A stretch of DNA of 64,000 bases from Flavobacterium sp. N2038 (GTDB taxonomy: Bacteria; Bacteroidota; Bacteroidia; Flavobacteriales; Flavobacteriaceae). The stretch is taken from the NCBI RefSeq assembly GCF_025947185.1, contig NZ_CP110001.1, positions 806,001-870,000 on the forward strand, read 5' to 3'. Numbering within the stretch: the stretch's first letter is position 1; each line of letters begins with the position of its first letter. The notes under the pieces were generated by a model, which saw nothing but the letters and a program-made list of their open reading frames with translations, was not told where the DNA came from and ran no database searches. Made by a program: the position numbers and the translations under genes. Below are positions 1-8,288 of this stretch, one piece after another.

Positions 1-89
1 AAAGATAACAAAAAACTCTACTTTTCGTTTATACAAACGCAAACTTTCCACTTTTTTATTACATTTGGAATCCTTAAAAATACAATCTG

Positions 90-851
90 ATGAAAATTAT
101 TTCTTATAATGTAAACGGAATTCGCGCTGCAATTACTAAAGGGTTTCTGGAATGGCTGCAACACGCTAGTCCAGATGTGATCTGTCTTCAGGAAATTAAA
201 GCGACAGAAGATCAAATTCCTGTTGAAGCTATTACAGCAGCAGGATATCCGTACCAATATTATTATCCGGCGACAAAAAAAGGATATAGTGGTGTTGCTA
301 TTTTATCTAAGACTAAACCAAATGCAGTGATTTATGGAACAGGAATTCATCATATGGATTTTGAAGGCCGTAATCTACGTGCTGATTTTGATGATGTTTC
401 AGTAATGAGTTTATATCTTCCGTCCGGGACAAATATTGAAAGATTAGATCATAAATTTATGTTTATGGATGATTTTCAAACTTATATAAATGAGTTAAAA
501 TTAACGATTCCTAATCTTATTATCTGCGGAGACTATAATATTTGTCACGAAGCGATTGATATTCATGATCCGGTTCGTAATAAGACAGTGTCAGGATTTT
601 TGCCTGCAGAACGTGCATGGCTGGATGCTTTTATGAAATCTGGATTCATTGACAGTTTCCGTCATTTCAACAAAGATCCGCATCATTATTCATGGTGGAG
701 TTACCGTGCCGGTGCAAGAGGTAACAATAAAGGTTGGCGTATCGATTATAATCTGGTAAGTGATTCGTTGGAACATAGACTAAAACGTGCAGTTATTCTT
801 CCAGACGCTGTTCATTCAGACCATTGTCCGGTTTTAGTTGAGATCGAATAA
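90..851 (+). CDS. xth: Exodeoxyribonuclease III (AP endonuclease, ExoA/XthA type)
   Basis: This is a 253-residue Mg-dependent exonuclease/AP endonuclease of the EEP superfamily, which acts in base-excision repair on abasic sites and 3' blocked ends. The full set of family residues is visible: N7 in SYNVNGIRA, E35 in LQEIKA, Y109 in LYLPSG, D148 and N150 in GDYN, D219 in WRIDY, and the terminal SDHCPV with D244 and H245. The length is normal for the family and there is no signal peptide. It begins at the ATG at 90, because the family's N-terminal beta strand (MKIISYNVNG) starts right there. It appears monocistronic, and a palindromic repeat lies downstream. Identification is by motif and is firm. 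Confidence 0.95.
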   Translation: MKIISYNVNGIRAAITKGFLEWLQHASPDVICLQEIKATEDQIPVEAITAAGYPYQYYYPATKKGYSGVAILSKTKPNAVIYGTGIHHMDFEGRNLRADFDDVSVMSLYLPSGTNIERLDHKFMFMDDFQTYINELKLTIPNLIICGDYNICHEAIDIHDPVRNKTVSGFLPAERAWLDAFMKSGFIDSFRHFNKDPHHYSWWSYRAGARGNNKGWRIDYNLVSDSLEHRLKRAVILPDAVHSDHCPVLVEIE

Positions 852-944
852 AGTTTGGTACTGTTCTTGTTGAGAGAATGGCGGGTTTTTGGTACAGTTT
901 CATAGAGATGTTTTTGGAATTCTCATCTTCATTTTTGAGATTTT

Positions 945-1035
945 AAGAAGCTGTTTCCTGCTGTCCACTATATCTTTTATGGCAAACGCCGCCATAAAAG
1001 GATGCCGTTTCCATCAGGGCTATGGCTCTTCGATA
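945..1035. repeat. Intergenic palindromic repeat with a 10-bp hairpin
   Basis: The gap between xth and the OmpA-type lipoprotein holds a perfect 10-bp stem, 974-983 with 991-1000 (CTTTTATGGC / GCCATAAAAG, 7-base loop). It is flanked by TTTCCTGCTGTCC on the left and GGATGCCGTTTCCATCAGGG on the right. It is far more GC-rich than its surroundings and has no coding frame. From memory, similar blocks (TTTCCTGCT..., a variable stem, GGATGCCG...CAGGGCT) are dispersed in Flavobacterium genomes. Only one copy is visible in this window, so the repeat status is inferred. The outer limits are approximate. Confidence 0.5.
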
Positions 1036-1089
1036 AAACGAGAAGTAATGAATTATTAATTGAGCTCCAAATAAAAAACAAAAAAGAAT

Positions 1090-2034
1090 ATGATTAAAAA
1101 GGCCTCCATCGGATTACTGGTTTTAGCTTTGTCTACAACTTCATGTGTGTCTAAAAAGATTTACAACGATCTTGAAACAAAATATTCAGATCTAAAAAAA
1201 GAAAATCGTTCTATTGCTGATGAAAATGAAAGCTTAAAAACAGCAAAAAATCAGCTAGAATTAGATCGCGATAAACTGACCAAAGATTTGGCCAGTACAA
1301 AAGATGAACTTGCAAAACAAAAAGCAGATTTGGCTGCGGCGCAAAATAAATACAAAGTTTTACAAGATTCTTATAATGCATTAGAGAAAAATAGCAACGA
1401 TGCATTAGAAAGCAACATGAATAAAAACCGTGAGTTGCTGGCACAATTAGAAGCAAAGTCTAAAAAACTTGCAGATGAACAAGCGCGTTTGGATAAAACG
1501 GCTAATCGTCTAAAAGAACTGGAAGATATGATTGCGGCAAAAGAAGCTGCAATGAAGAAATTGAAAGAAACGTTGTCTAAAGCCTTAAATGGTTTTGAAG
1601 GTAAAGGTTTGACAGTAGAGCAGAAAAACGGAAAAGTATATGTTTCTATGGAAAATAAATTACTTTTCAATTCAGGAAGCTGGGCAGTTGGTGTTGAAGG
1701 AAGAAAGGCAGTTGTAGAGCTTGGAAAAGTTTTAGGCGATAATCCGGATCTTTCCGTTTTAATCGAAGGACATACAGATGATGACCCATATGCAGGTTCA
1801 GGGCCAATTGCAAACAACTGGGATTTATCGACTAAAAGAGCAACAGCAATTGTGGCTATTTTAGGTGAAAACAATAAAATAAATAAGCAAAAGCTAACAG
1901 CAGCAGGACGAAGTGAATATTCTCCTTTGGCAAGCAACGCTACTCCGGAAGGAAAAGCTAAAAATCGAAGAATCGAAATTATCCTGACTCCAAGATTAGA
2001 CGAAATTGCTGAGATGCTTAAAAGCATAAACTAA
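1090..2034 (+). CDS. OmpA-family peptidoglycan-binding lipoprotein with coiled coil
   Basis: A 314-residue cell-envelope protein. The N-terminus is a lipoprotein signal (lipobox LSTTSC, lipidated Cys19). A Lys/Glu-rich heptad-type coiled coil runs from about residue 25 to 170. An OmpA/MotB-like domain covers about 190-300, with the peptidoglycan-binding signatures LIEGHTDDDPY, a following STKRATAIVAIL helix and GKAKNRRIEIIL. The architecture suggests an outer-membrane lipid anchor, a coiled-coil spacer and a peptidoglycan hook, so a structural role in envelope stability is likely. It is followed at once by a rho-independent terminator and a repeat region, so it is probably transcribed alone. 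The family is certain. The specific role is inferred. Confidence 0.9.
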   Translation: MIKKASIGLLVLALSTTSCVSKKIYNDLETKYSDLKKENRSIADENESLKTAKNQLELDRDKLTKDLASTKDELAKQKADLAAAQNKYKVLQDSYNALEKNSNDALESNMNKNRELLAQLEAKSKKLADEQARLDKTANRLKELEDMIAAKEAAMKKLKETLSKALNGFEGKGLTVEQKNGKVYVSMENKLLFNSGSWAVGVEGRKAVVELGKVLGDNPDLSVLIEGHTDDDPYAGSGPIANNWDLSTKRATAIVAILGENNKINKQKLTAAGRSEYSPLASNATPEGKAKNRRIEIILTPRLDEIAEMLKSIN

Positions 2035-2071
2035 GATACTAAGGTTCTAAGTGGCTAAGATGCTAAGATTC

Positions 2072-2107
2072 AAAAAGGGTTCAAAGTCAAAACTTTGAAC
2101 CTTTTTT
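2072..2107 (+). terminator. Rho-independent terminator after the OmpA-type lipoprotein
   Basis: The stem GGTTCAAAGT (2078-2087) pairs perfectly with ACTTTGAACC (2092-2101) around a CAAA loop. It is preceded by an A run and followed by six T (2102-2107). It lies 38 bases after the stop codon. Confidence 0.8.
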
Positions 2108-2219
2108 GTTTTTGCTAAGAAAACCTTAGAGTCTCAGATTCTTAGTGACTTAGCGACTTGAAAAAGAATCTTATTCTTTTTTTAACTTTTGTGAAATTTT
2201 CATTTGAAAAATCCTGTTG

Positions 2220-2227
2220 TATCTTTG
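2220..2227 (+). promoter_or_regulatory. Candidate -7 element (TATCTTTG)
   Basis: TATCTTTG matches the Bacteroidota -7 consensus TAnnTTTG exactly and lies 66 bases before the aldo/keto reductase start. No well-spaced -33 TTG was found, so this is a partial promoter call. Confidence 0.45.
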
Positions 2228-2293
2228 AAGCTAACAATTGGAAATAAAAAAACTTAGAATCTTAGCCACTTAGAACCTTAGAATCTCAAAAAA

Positions 2294-3331
2294 ATGAAAT
2301 ACACAACCCTACCCAACACCGATATAAAAGTTAGTAAAATATGCCTTGGAACAATGACTTACGGGCAACAAAATACAGAAGCAGAAGGACATGAGCAAAT
2401 GGATTATGCCCTTGAAAGAGGAATCAATTTTTTTGATACAGCCGAAATGTATTCAGTTCCTGCAAGTGAAGCAACTTACGGAAGTACAGAGAAAGTTATT
2501 GGTACCTGGTTTAAGAAATCTGGAAATCGTGATAAAGTAATTCTGGCTTCTAAAATTGCCGGACCAAATCCGAGTTTTGGGTATATGCGCGAGAAACTCG
2601 ATTTCTCTCCTGCAAGTATTAAGTATGCGGTTGAAAATAGTTTAAAAAGGCTTCAGACAGATTATATCGATTTGTATCAAATGCACTGGCCGGAGAGAAA
2701 AACAAATAATTTCGGACAACGCGCTTTTCACGGTCATGATGATGTGTGGGAAGAACATTTTAGAGAAATCTTAGAAACTTTTGATGGATTAATAAAAGAA
2801 GGAAAAATTAAACACATCGGAGTTTCAAACGAGAATTCATGGGGAATGATGCGTTTTCTGGAAGAAAGCAAATACAACAATCTGCCAAGAATAAAAACCG
2901 TTCAGAATCCGTATTCTTTGTTGAATCGTTTATTTGAAGTTAATTCTGCCGAAGTTTCAAAATACGAGAATGTTGGTTTATTAGGATATTCACCTTTAGC
3001 TTTTGGAGTTTTAACGGGTAAATTTTTAACCGGAGAAAGTCATCCAAATGCAAGAATCAGTCTTTTTCCACAATACAAACGTTACAGTAGCGATCAAAGT
3101 ACACAAGCAACAAAAATGTATCAGGAAATTGCTAAAAAACATGGTTTAACGTTAACCCAATTGGCAATGGGATTTGTATTGCAGCAGCCATTTTTAACGA
3201 GCTCAATTATTGGGGCTACAACTATGGAACAATTAAAAGAAAACATCGATACAATTGATGTTGTTCTTTCTAAGGAGATTTTGGCAGAGATTGATGCAGT
3301 TCAGGCTATAATTCCTGATCCTGCGCCTTAG
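2294..3331 (+). CDS. tas: Aldo/keto reductase, Tas-like
   Basis: A 345-residue NAD(P)H-dependent oxidoreductase of the aldo/keto reductase superfamily (TIM barrel). The catalytic tetrad is visible: D48 and Y53 in FFDTAEMY, K87 in ASKIAG and H131 in YQMHWP. It resembles the Escherichia coli Tas protein closely, both in the opening (LGTMTYGQQN) and in the stretch around TVQNPYSLLNR and GATTMEQL, and the length agrees. The physiological substrate of Tas proteins is not settled. No signal peptide, so cytoplasmic. It stands between two repeat-filled gaps and converges on the GT51 gene, so it is probably monocistronic. Confidence 0.88.
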   Translation: MKYTTLPNTDIKVSKICLGTMTYGQQNTEAEGHEQMDYALERGINFFDTAEMYSVPASEATYGSTEKVIGTWFKKSGNRDKVILASKIAGPNPSFGYMREKLDFSPASIKYAVENSLKRLQTDYIDLYQMHWPERKTNNFGQRAFHGHDDVWEEHFREILETFDGLIKEGKIKHIGVSNENSWGMMRFLEESKYNNLPRIKTVQNPYSLLNRLFEVNSAEVSKYENVGLLGYSPLAFGVLTGKFLTGESHPNARISLFPQYKRYSSDQSTQATKMYQEIAKKHGLTLTQLAMGFVLQQPFLTSSIIGATTMEQLKENIDTIDVVLSKEILAEIDAVQAIIPDPAP

Positions 3332-3337
3332 TTTTTT

Positions 3338-3582
3338 TGCCACGAAGGCACAAAGGCGCAGAGTCGCAAAGTTTTTTCTATAGCCCCTAGCTTTAGCTAG
3401 GGGAAAAGATCGAAATAGAAAAGGGCTTTAGCCAAACCAATAAAGTTTGGCTAAAGCCCTTTTTTTGCGTTTATATTTTCATCCAGCTAAAGCTGGACGT
3501 TATCGAGCTTAAAAAAAATAACTTTGCGACTCTGCGACTTTGCGAGATAAAAATTTTGGTGCCTTTGTGCCTTCGTGGCAAA
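3338..3582. repeat. Nested inverted-repeat element between convergent genes
   Basis: The outer arms are TTGCCACGAAGGCACAAAGG-type sequence at 3338-3373 and its inverse at 3520-3582. The right arm is split by extra sequence at about 3537-3560. Inside lie three further palindromes: CCCCTAGCT/AGCTAGGGG (3384-3403), a long stem 3419-3437/3445-3463 built on GGGCTTTAGCCAAAC, and CCAGCT/AGCTGG (3483-3496). It occupies nearly the whole gap between the reductase and the GT51 gene and has no coding potential. From memory, the outer arm type is a widespread Flavobacterium intergenic repeat. Confidence 0.75.
3419..3467. terminator. Probable bidirectional terminator within the repeat
   Basis: The arms AAAAGGGCTTTAGCCAAAC (3419-3437) and their exact reverse complement (3445-3463) enclose a 7-base loop. 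An A run precedes the stem and a T run follows it. It sits between convergent genes, so it can end transcripts from both sides. Confidence 0.65.
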
Positions 3583-3589
3583 ACGGCTT

Positions 3590-5554
3590 CTACAAATCAA
3601 ATTCATCATCAACAGCCAATGAATCTGTTTTAACCGCGGTAGAATCCGGAGCTTTAATTTTTATTAAAGAACGCGCATTTCCTGAAATATAAACGGGTAA
3701 TTGTCCGAGTGTATCTTCGGGTATCAAAAGACCACGACGGAACATAAGATTCTTCAAGAACTTCTGATTTTTCAGAGCATAATCTTTCAAATTGCCTTGA
3801 TCATTAAACTGATACATGAATTTTCTTGGTTTCGGGATAATCGTTGCCAAATACAAACATTCATCAACATTTAAAGCCGAAGGACTTTTCTGAAAGTAAA
3901 AATGACTCGCTTCACCAATTCCGTATACATTTGGTCCCCATTCGATAATGTTGAAATAAACTTCCAGCATTCTTTCCTTACTTACAATTCGATTGTTTTC
4001 CAAAATGTAAACCAATAGTATTTCTTCCAGTTTTCGCGAAAGCGTCTTTTCACGGGTCAGAAAAACATTCTTAATCAGCTGCATGCTGATGGTACTTGCT
4101 CCGCGAGAGAACTTTTTGGTTCGGATATTCTTAAGAATCGATTGTTTAAAAGCTTCATTGATAAATCCACGGTGCGAGAAGAATGATGGATCTTCCGTAG
4201 TTAAAACACATTTTCTTAAATAAGGTGAAATCTGATCTAAAGGTGTATAATTCGGATTGGCACTTCCAACCAGAACAGGTCGCTGTAATACATTCTGAAT
4301 TATGGCACGATATACAAATTCTCCATTTAATTTATTTAAATCGGCTTCACCATATTTGGTAATTCGTAGATCTTCTTTGTTTAGCTTACTGTCAAAAACA
4401 AGTGTATTGGGTTTGTTTTTATTGAATTTGAAATCCAGTTTGTAATCAAAATTCCCTGTTGCCTGCATGCCTTGAAAATGAGTGAATAAACCATCTGGCA
4501 ATGAGACTATAAAATCCTGTGCATTCATCTTCGGAATATTCACTTTCAAAGTATAAATCGTATCTTTTTCAGTGCTGTAAGAAACATATGGTTTTACTTT
4601 TATTTTGTTTAACTGCATTGTAGAAGTGCTGTCAATAGAAATAAAGTCATTTCCAAGAAGAAAGCGGTAATCAAAACGAGCGTTTTTAATCACAACATCT
4701 TTGCTGGCAATTTTTGGATGATTAATTTTTAAATTGGTAATAGAAGTAAAACCGTCAATATGAAGTTCGCTGCCACTTTTGTCAATTTTTTCGACATTTA
4801 AGCGAATAGAATCAAAACTAGCTTTTAGGTTATAGCGTTCATCAAGATAAGGTACTTTAATCGCGCCGGTATCTAAGTTAAAAAAGCGAATATCTGCCTT
4901 TTGATTTCTTGGATCAGCAAATCCTTTTAAGTTCCATTTTTGGTCAAAATTTTTACTTACGACATGAATATTGGTTTCAAGCTGTTTGTTGTCCAGAACA
5001 AGTTTGTTTATGGCGATATTTGTTTTTTTTCCGTTGTCGTCAATTTTGAACTGAAAATTTTCCAGATTCATGTCTGTCGGAACAAGGTTTAGTAATTTTG
5101 AAATAATTCGATAAGCAAAAGCACCATATTTGCGCTTTTCATTTTTTTCAGAATCATCACGATTTCTTTTTAAGAAAGCATCAAAATTGCGGATTTTTCC
5201 TTTTTTGACTAATTGAATGTAGCCATTATTGACTTTTAAAGTTCCTACCTGAACATCGCCTATAAGCAAGTTGCTTAAACTGACACTTGTTTCAATTTTT
5301 TGAATTTTAAGAAGCGTGTCTGCATTTTTGGGTACTAATACAACATCTGTAAGTTTAACACTCGATAATCCGCTAAAAGAGGCTTCTTTGATAGAAAAAT
5401 CACTGTTGTAATCAACGGCCATTTTATGGGTAACTTTTGCGATAGCTTGTTTTAAAAGTGAATCGCGAAAAAAGTACAGACCAATACAAAGCAAGATAAA
5501 TACCAGGGCAAGTATTTTTAATGCTGTGAATATTTTTTGTTTTGGAAAATTCAT
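3590..5554 (-). CDS. Membrane-anchored GT51 transglycosylase with long AsmA-like N-terminal region
   Basis: A 654-residue protein when started at the ATG at 5554. An upstream in-frame TTG at 5578 overlaps the radA stop, but the hydrophobic anchor (IFTALKILALVFILLCIGLYF) fits the ATG. Residues 1-35 are a membrane segment. About 40-420 is a beta-rich region of short alternating strands that resembles AsmA/DUF748-type envelope proteins. About 425-610 is a peptidoglycan glycosyltransferase domain (family GT51) with TTEDPSFFSHRGF (catalytic Glu in the EDxxFxxHxG motif), RGASTISMQL and KLEEILLVYILE. No transpeptidase domain follows, so it polymerises glycan strands only. Standard MtgA enzymes are about 240 residues, so the extension is unusual. 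The radA gene lies 20 bases upstream on the same strand. Confidence 0.85.
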   Translation of the reverse strand: MNFPKQKIFTALKILALVFILLCIGLYFFRDSLLKQAIAKVTHKMAVDYNSDFSIKEASFSGLSSVKLTDVVLVPKNADTLLKIQKIETSVSLSNLLIGDVQVGTLKVNNGYIQLVKKGKIRNFDAFLKRNRDDSEKNEKRKYGAFAYRIISKLLNLVPTDMNLENFQFKIDDNGKKTNIAINKLVLDNKQLETNIHVVSKNFDQKWNLKGFADPRNQKADIRFFNLDTGAIKVPYLDERYNLKASFDSIRLNVEKIDKSGSELHIDGFTSITNLKINHPKIASKDVVIKNARFDYRFLLGNDFISIDSTSTMQLNKIKVKPYVSYSTEKDTIYTLKVNIPKMNAQDFIVSLPDGLFTHFQGMQATGNFDYKLDFKFNKNKPNTLVFDSKLNKEDLRITKYGEADLNKLNGEFVYRAIIQNVLQRPVLVGSANPNYTPLDQISPYLRKCVLTTEDPSFFSHRGFINEAFKQSILKNIRTKKFSRGASTISMQLIKNVFLTREKTLSRKLEEILLVYILENNRIVSKERMLEVYFNIIEWGPNVYGIGEASHFYFQKSPSALNVDECLYLATIIPKPRKFMYQFNDQGNLKDYALKNQKFLKNLMFRRGLLIPEDTLGQLPVYISGNARSLIKIKAPDSTAVKTDSLAVDDEFDL

Positions 5555-5574
5555 AGTGGTATTTTTATCTAAAA

Positions 5575-6936
5575 TCAACCAAAAAGAATACTGGCAACAT
5601 CTTCAATTTTAGCTACAAGCTCAATTTTGATTCCTGTATTTTTTAAAGCTATTTTATTGTATTTTGAAACAAAAATGGTATCGAAGCCTAATTTTTCGGC
5701 TTCTTGTATGCGTTGGTCGACACGATTTACAGGACGAATTTCGCCAGAAAGCCCAACTTCTCCTGCAAAGCAAAACCCTTTTGTAATTGGAATATCTTCA
5801 TTTGATGATAAAATAGCGGCAACAACAGCAAGATCAATTGCGGGGTCATCCACAGAAATTCCGCCAGTTACATTTAGGAAAACGTCTTTTGCACCTAGAC
5901 GAAATCCGGCTCTTTTTTCTAAAACGGCCAAAATCATATTTAATCTTTTGGCATTATAACCGGTTGTGCTTCTTTGCGGAGTTCCGTAAACTGCAGTACT
6001 TACGAGCGACTGAATTTCGATCATAAGGGGGCGCATACCTTCAAGCGTTGTGGCGATTGCGGTTCCTGATAATTCTTCGTCTTTATGAGATATTAATATT
6101 TCAGACGGGTTGCTTACTTCGCGTAAACCGCTTCCAAGCATTTCGTAGATTCCTAATTCAGAAGTAGAACCAAAACGGTTTTTAAGCGAACGTAAAATTC
6201 TGTAAATATGGTTTCTGTCACCTTCAAATTGAAGAACAGTATCAACCATATGTTCTAGAATTTTAGGTCCTGCAATATTTCCATCTTTTGTAATATGACC
6301 AATTAAAATTACAGGAATGTTGGTCTCTTTTGCAAATTTGATCAATTCGGCAGTGGTTTCTCTAATTTGCGAAATACTCCCTGCTGTAGATTCGATATAA
6401 TCCGTATGCAAAGTCTGAATTGAATCTATGATTACAATTTCAGGCTGAATAGCTTCAATTTGTTTGAAGATATTTTGTGTCTTAGTTTCGGTTAGAATAT
6501 AGCAGTTTTCACTACTTGGCGTTATTCTTTCAGCACGCATTTTTATTTGCTTCTGACTTTCTTCACCAGAAACATATAAAGTTTTATAAGGTAATTTTAA
6601 TGAGATTTGAAGTAACAGTGTGCTTTTTCCAATTCCTGGTTCTCCACCCAATAAGGTCAAAGATCCCGGGACGATTCCACCGCCTAAAACACGATTCAAT
6701 TCGCCATCAGTAGTATTCATTCGAATTTCCTGAGTCGAGTCGATTTCGTTAATTTTTAGTGGCCTTGGAGCTTTTCCTGTTGGAGTCGATTCACTTTTCC
6801 AGGCTACTTTTTCCTGTTTCTGAATAATTTCTTCAGCAATTGTATTCCATTCTTTACAAGCATTACATTGCCCTTGCCATTTGGCATATTGGGTTCCGCA
6901 GTTCTGGCAAAAAAAGGAAGTTTTAACTTTCGACAT
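5575..6936 (-). CDS. radA: DNA repair protein RadA (Sms)
   Basis: A 453-residue RecA-like ATPase with an N-terminal C4 zinc finger (C10, C13, C24, C27), Walker A GEPGIGKST at 98-106, the RadA-specific KNRFG motif at 252-256 and a C-terminal Lon-protease-like domain (about 290-450). It acts as a branch-migration helicase in recombinational repair. The length is normal. Its ATG overlaps the stop of the upstream esterase gene by one base (TAATG arrangement), which implies translational coupling, and the GT51 gene follows closely. The neighbours share no obvious pathway with it. Confidence 0.96.
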   Translation of the reverse strand: MSKVKTSFFCQNCGTQYAKWQGQCNACKEWNTIAEEIIQKQEKVAWKSESTPTGKAPRPLKINEIDSTQEIRMNTTDGELNRVLGGGIVPGSLTLLGGEPGIGKSTLLLQISLKLPYKTLYVSGEESQKQIKMRAERITPSSENCYILTETKTQNIFKQIEAIQPEIVIIDSIQTLHTDYIESTAGSISQIRETTAELIKFAKETNIPVILIGHITKDGNIAGPKILEHMVDTVLQFEGDRNHIYRILRSLKNRFGSTSELGIYEMLGSGLREVSNPSEILISHKDEELSGTAIATTLEGMRPLMIEIQSLVSTAVYGTPQRSTTGYNAKRLNMILAVLEKRAGFRLGAKDVFLNVTGGISVDDPAIDLAVVAAILSSNEDIPITKGFCFAGEVGLSGEIRPVNRVDQRIQEAEKLGFDTIFVSKYNKIALKNTGIKIELVAKIEDVASILFG

Positions 6937-8090
6937 TATTTAGTTTTTTTTAGAAGAGTATTCATCTCGTCTATTTTTTCGTACATCAAATCTTTGTTCA
7001 AATCTCCAATTGGCTCCATTTGAGAAGCGTTTTGGTATTTTTTTGATGCATGTTTCGGATCACCCATTTTTTCATACATCAAACCTAATTCATATTCGCC
7101 CAACATCGCTTTTGGATAATTTACATTTCCAATTTCTGCCATTTTTCCTAATTCATCGTAGGCATTTTTTTTCAGAATAAGATTTTCGATTACCTTGAAG
7201 TCATTCATTCTAACAGGAATTTGGTATCCCAATATTTCTGACATTGAAGCATATTTCTTTTCTAAATAATCAGCATAACCAGATTGAAGAACGGCAATTT
7301 TATCATTGTATTCAGCCGAATTTATTGGTCTGTACGATTCAAAAATTTGATACAAAGCACTTGGAATCGAATGTAATACCTCAGTATAATGCGTTGCGCC
7401 TTTAAATACATCGTATTTATAATTCACTAACGGATTATTTGCGATTTTAATATTGCTGTTTAATTTTTCAATCGGTTCTTTAATTTTTTTATTATCACCT
7501 TCTCCTGCAGATAGATAATAGAATATTGGTTTTTGGATTTTTGCAAACTTTTCAGCTATTCTAACTTCCATTTTTGGGGCAAGCTCAGGGCTAAAGCAGA
7601 TATATGCGTTAAAAATAGGCTCTTCTTTATATAGATAAAAATTAGCAAAACTTGCCGTAATATCATGACCTGCAATAATTCTGAAAGGGGCGGTGTGGTA
7701 TTTTTTTTCTACATACGGAATTAATTCGGCACCTATAAATTCAAAAAATTTTGCTCCTTTTTCAAATGGCAAACCTTCATTTTGATCAATTGTTGAATCG
7801 TCCTCACGTTCATCATTTTTATTTTGATGAATTCCAATGATAATCATTTCCGGAATATCATCCCAATACGAACCATAACTTACAGCTCCCGAAAATGGAT
7901 CAAACAGGTAATCTCCATCCAAAAGATATAAAACAGGATATTTTCTATCCGATTTCTCATCATAAGACGGTGGAAGTCCAATTGTTATTCGTCTTTCTGT
8001 TCCGAGTTTTTCAGATTTAATGTTATCAAACTTCTTCTGTGAAAAAACAGAAGCAGAAAATAAAAGAAGTAGTAGGTAAACTTTTTTCAT
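6936..8090 (-). CDS. Secreted esterase-like alpha/beta hydrolase lacking the nucleophile serine
   Basis: About 384 residues from the ATG at 8090 (an ATG four codons upstream, at 8102, is also open). A cleavable signal peptide (MKKVYLLLLLFSASVFSQ) is followed by a domain of the esterase D/enterochelin-esterase type: YPVLYLLDGDYLFDP, the IIIGIHQN strand and a C-terminal GATHYTEVL histidine region. A TPR-like helical tail covers about 300-384. At the nucleophile elbow the expected GHSxG is replaced by AGHDITASF, so the catalytic serine position is aspartate. Either it is a non-hydrolytic binding protein or its chemistry differs. It is the first gene of the esterase-radA-GT51 run. Confidence 0.75.
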   Translation of the reverse strand: MKKVYLLLLLFSASVFSQKKFDNIKSEKLGTERRITIGLPPSYDEKSDRKYPVLYLLDGDYLFDPFSGAVSYGSYWDDIPEMIIIGIHQNKNDEREDDSTIDQNEGLPFEKGAKFFEFIGAELIPYVEKKYHTAPFRIIAGHDITASFANFYLYKEEPIFNAYICFSPELAPKMEVRIAEKFAKIQKPIFYYLSAGEGDNKKIKEPIEKLNSNIKIANNPLVNYKYDVFKGATHYTEVLHSIPSALYQIFESYRPINSAEYNDKIAVLQSGYADYLEKKYASMSEILGYQIPVRMNDFKVIENLILKKNAYDELGKMAEIGNVNYPKAMLGEYELGLMYEKMGDPKHASKKYQNASQMEPIGDLNKDLMYEKIDEMNTLLKKTK

Positions 8091-8288
8091 GATTTGTGGC
8101 ATTTCAGTGAATTAAAAAGTATTGAAATAGTGTAGCAATATAATACTTTATTTGCTTTTTTATTGTGGAAGAACTTTAAAAGCAATTAACTTTTTTGAGT
8201 CTGATCTGTTTTGATTTGGGCAAAAGAAATCTGGTTTGTTCAAAAAATAATTTTGACAAATGACAATTAATAAAAGTAAGAGAAGATT

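Larger units (their letters stand above)
2034..2287. repeat. Intergenic inverted repeat of the CTTAG-rich type
   Basis: The arm at about 2034-2068 (several CTAAG units) matches the reverse complement of about 2253-2287 in roughly 32 of 35 positions. The shared core is CTTAGCCACTTAGAACCTTA. A third, more diverged CTTAG-rich stretch lies at 2114-2160. The element fills the gap between the lipoprotein and the aldo/keto reductase, and its right arm abuts the reductase start codon. From memory, CTTAG-type repeats are common between Flavobacterium genes. Confidence 0.65.

Noticed and set aside
1371..2027. A 218-codon open frame on the minus strand
   Set aside because: It is the shadow of the OmpA-type lipoprotein gene, whose domain content and lipobox are unambiguous.
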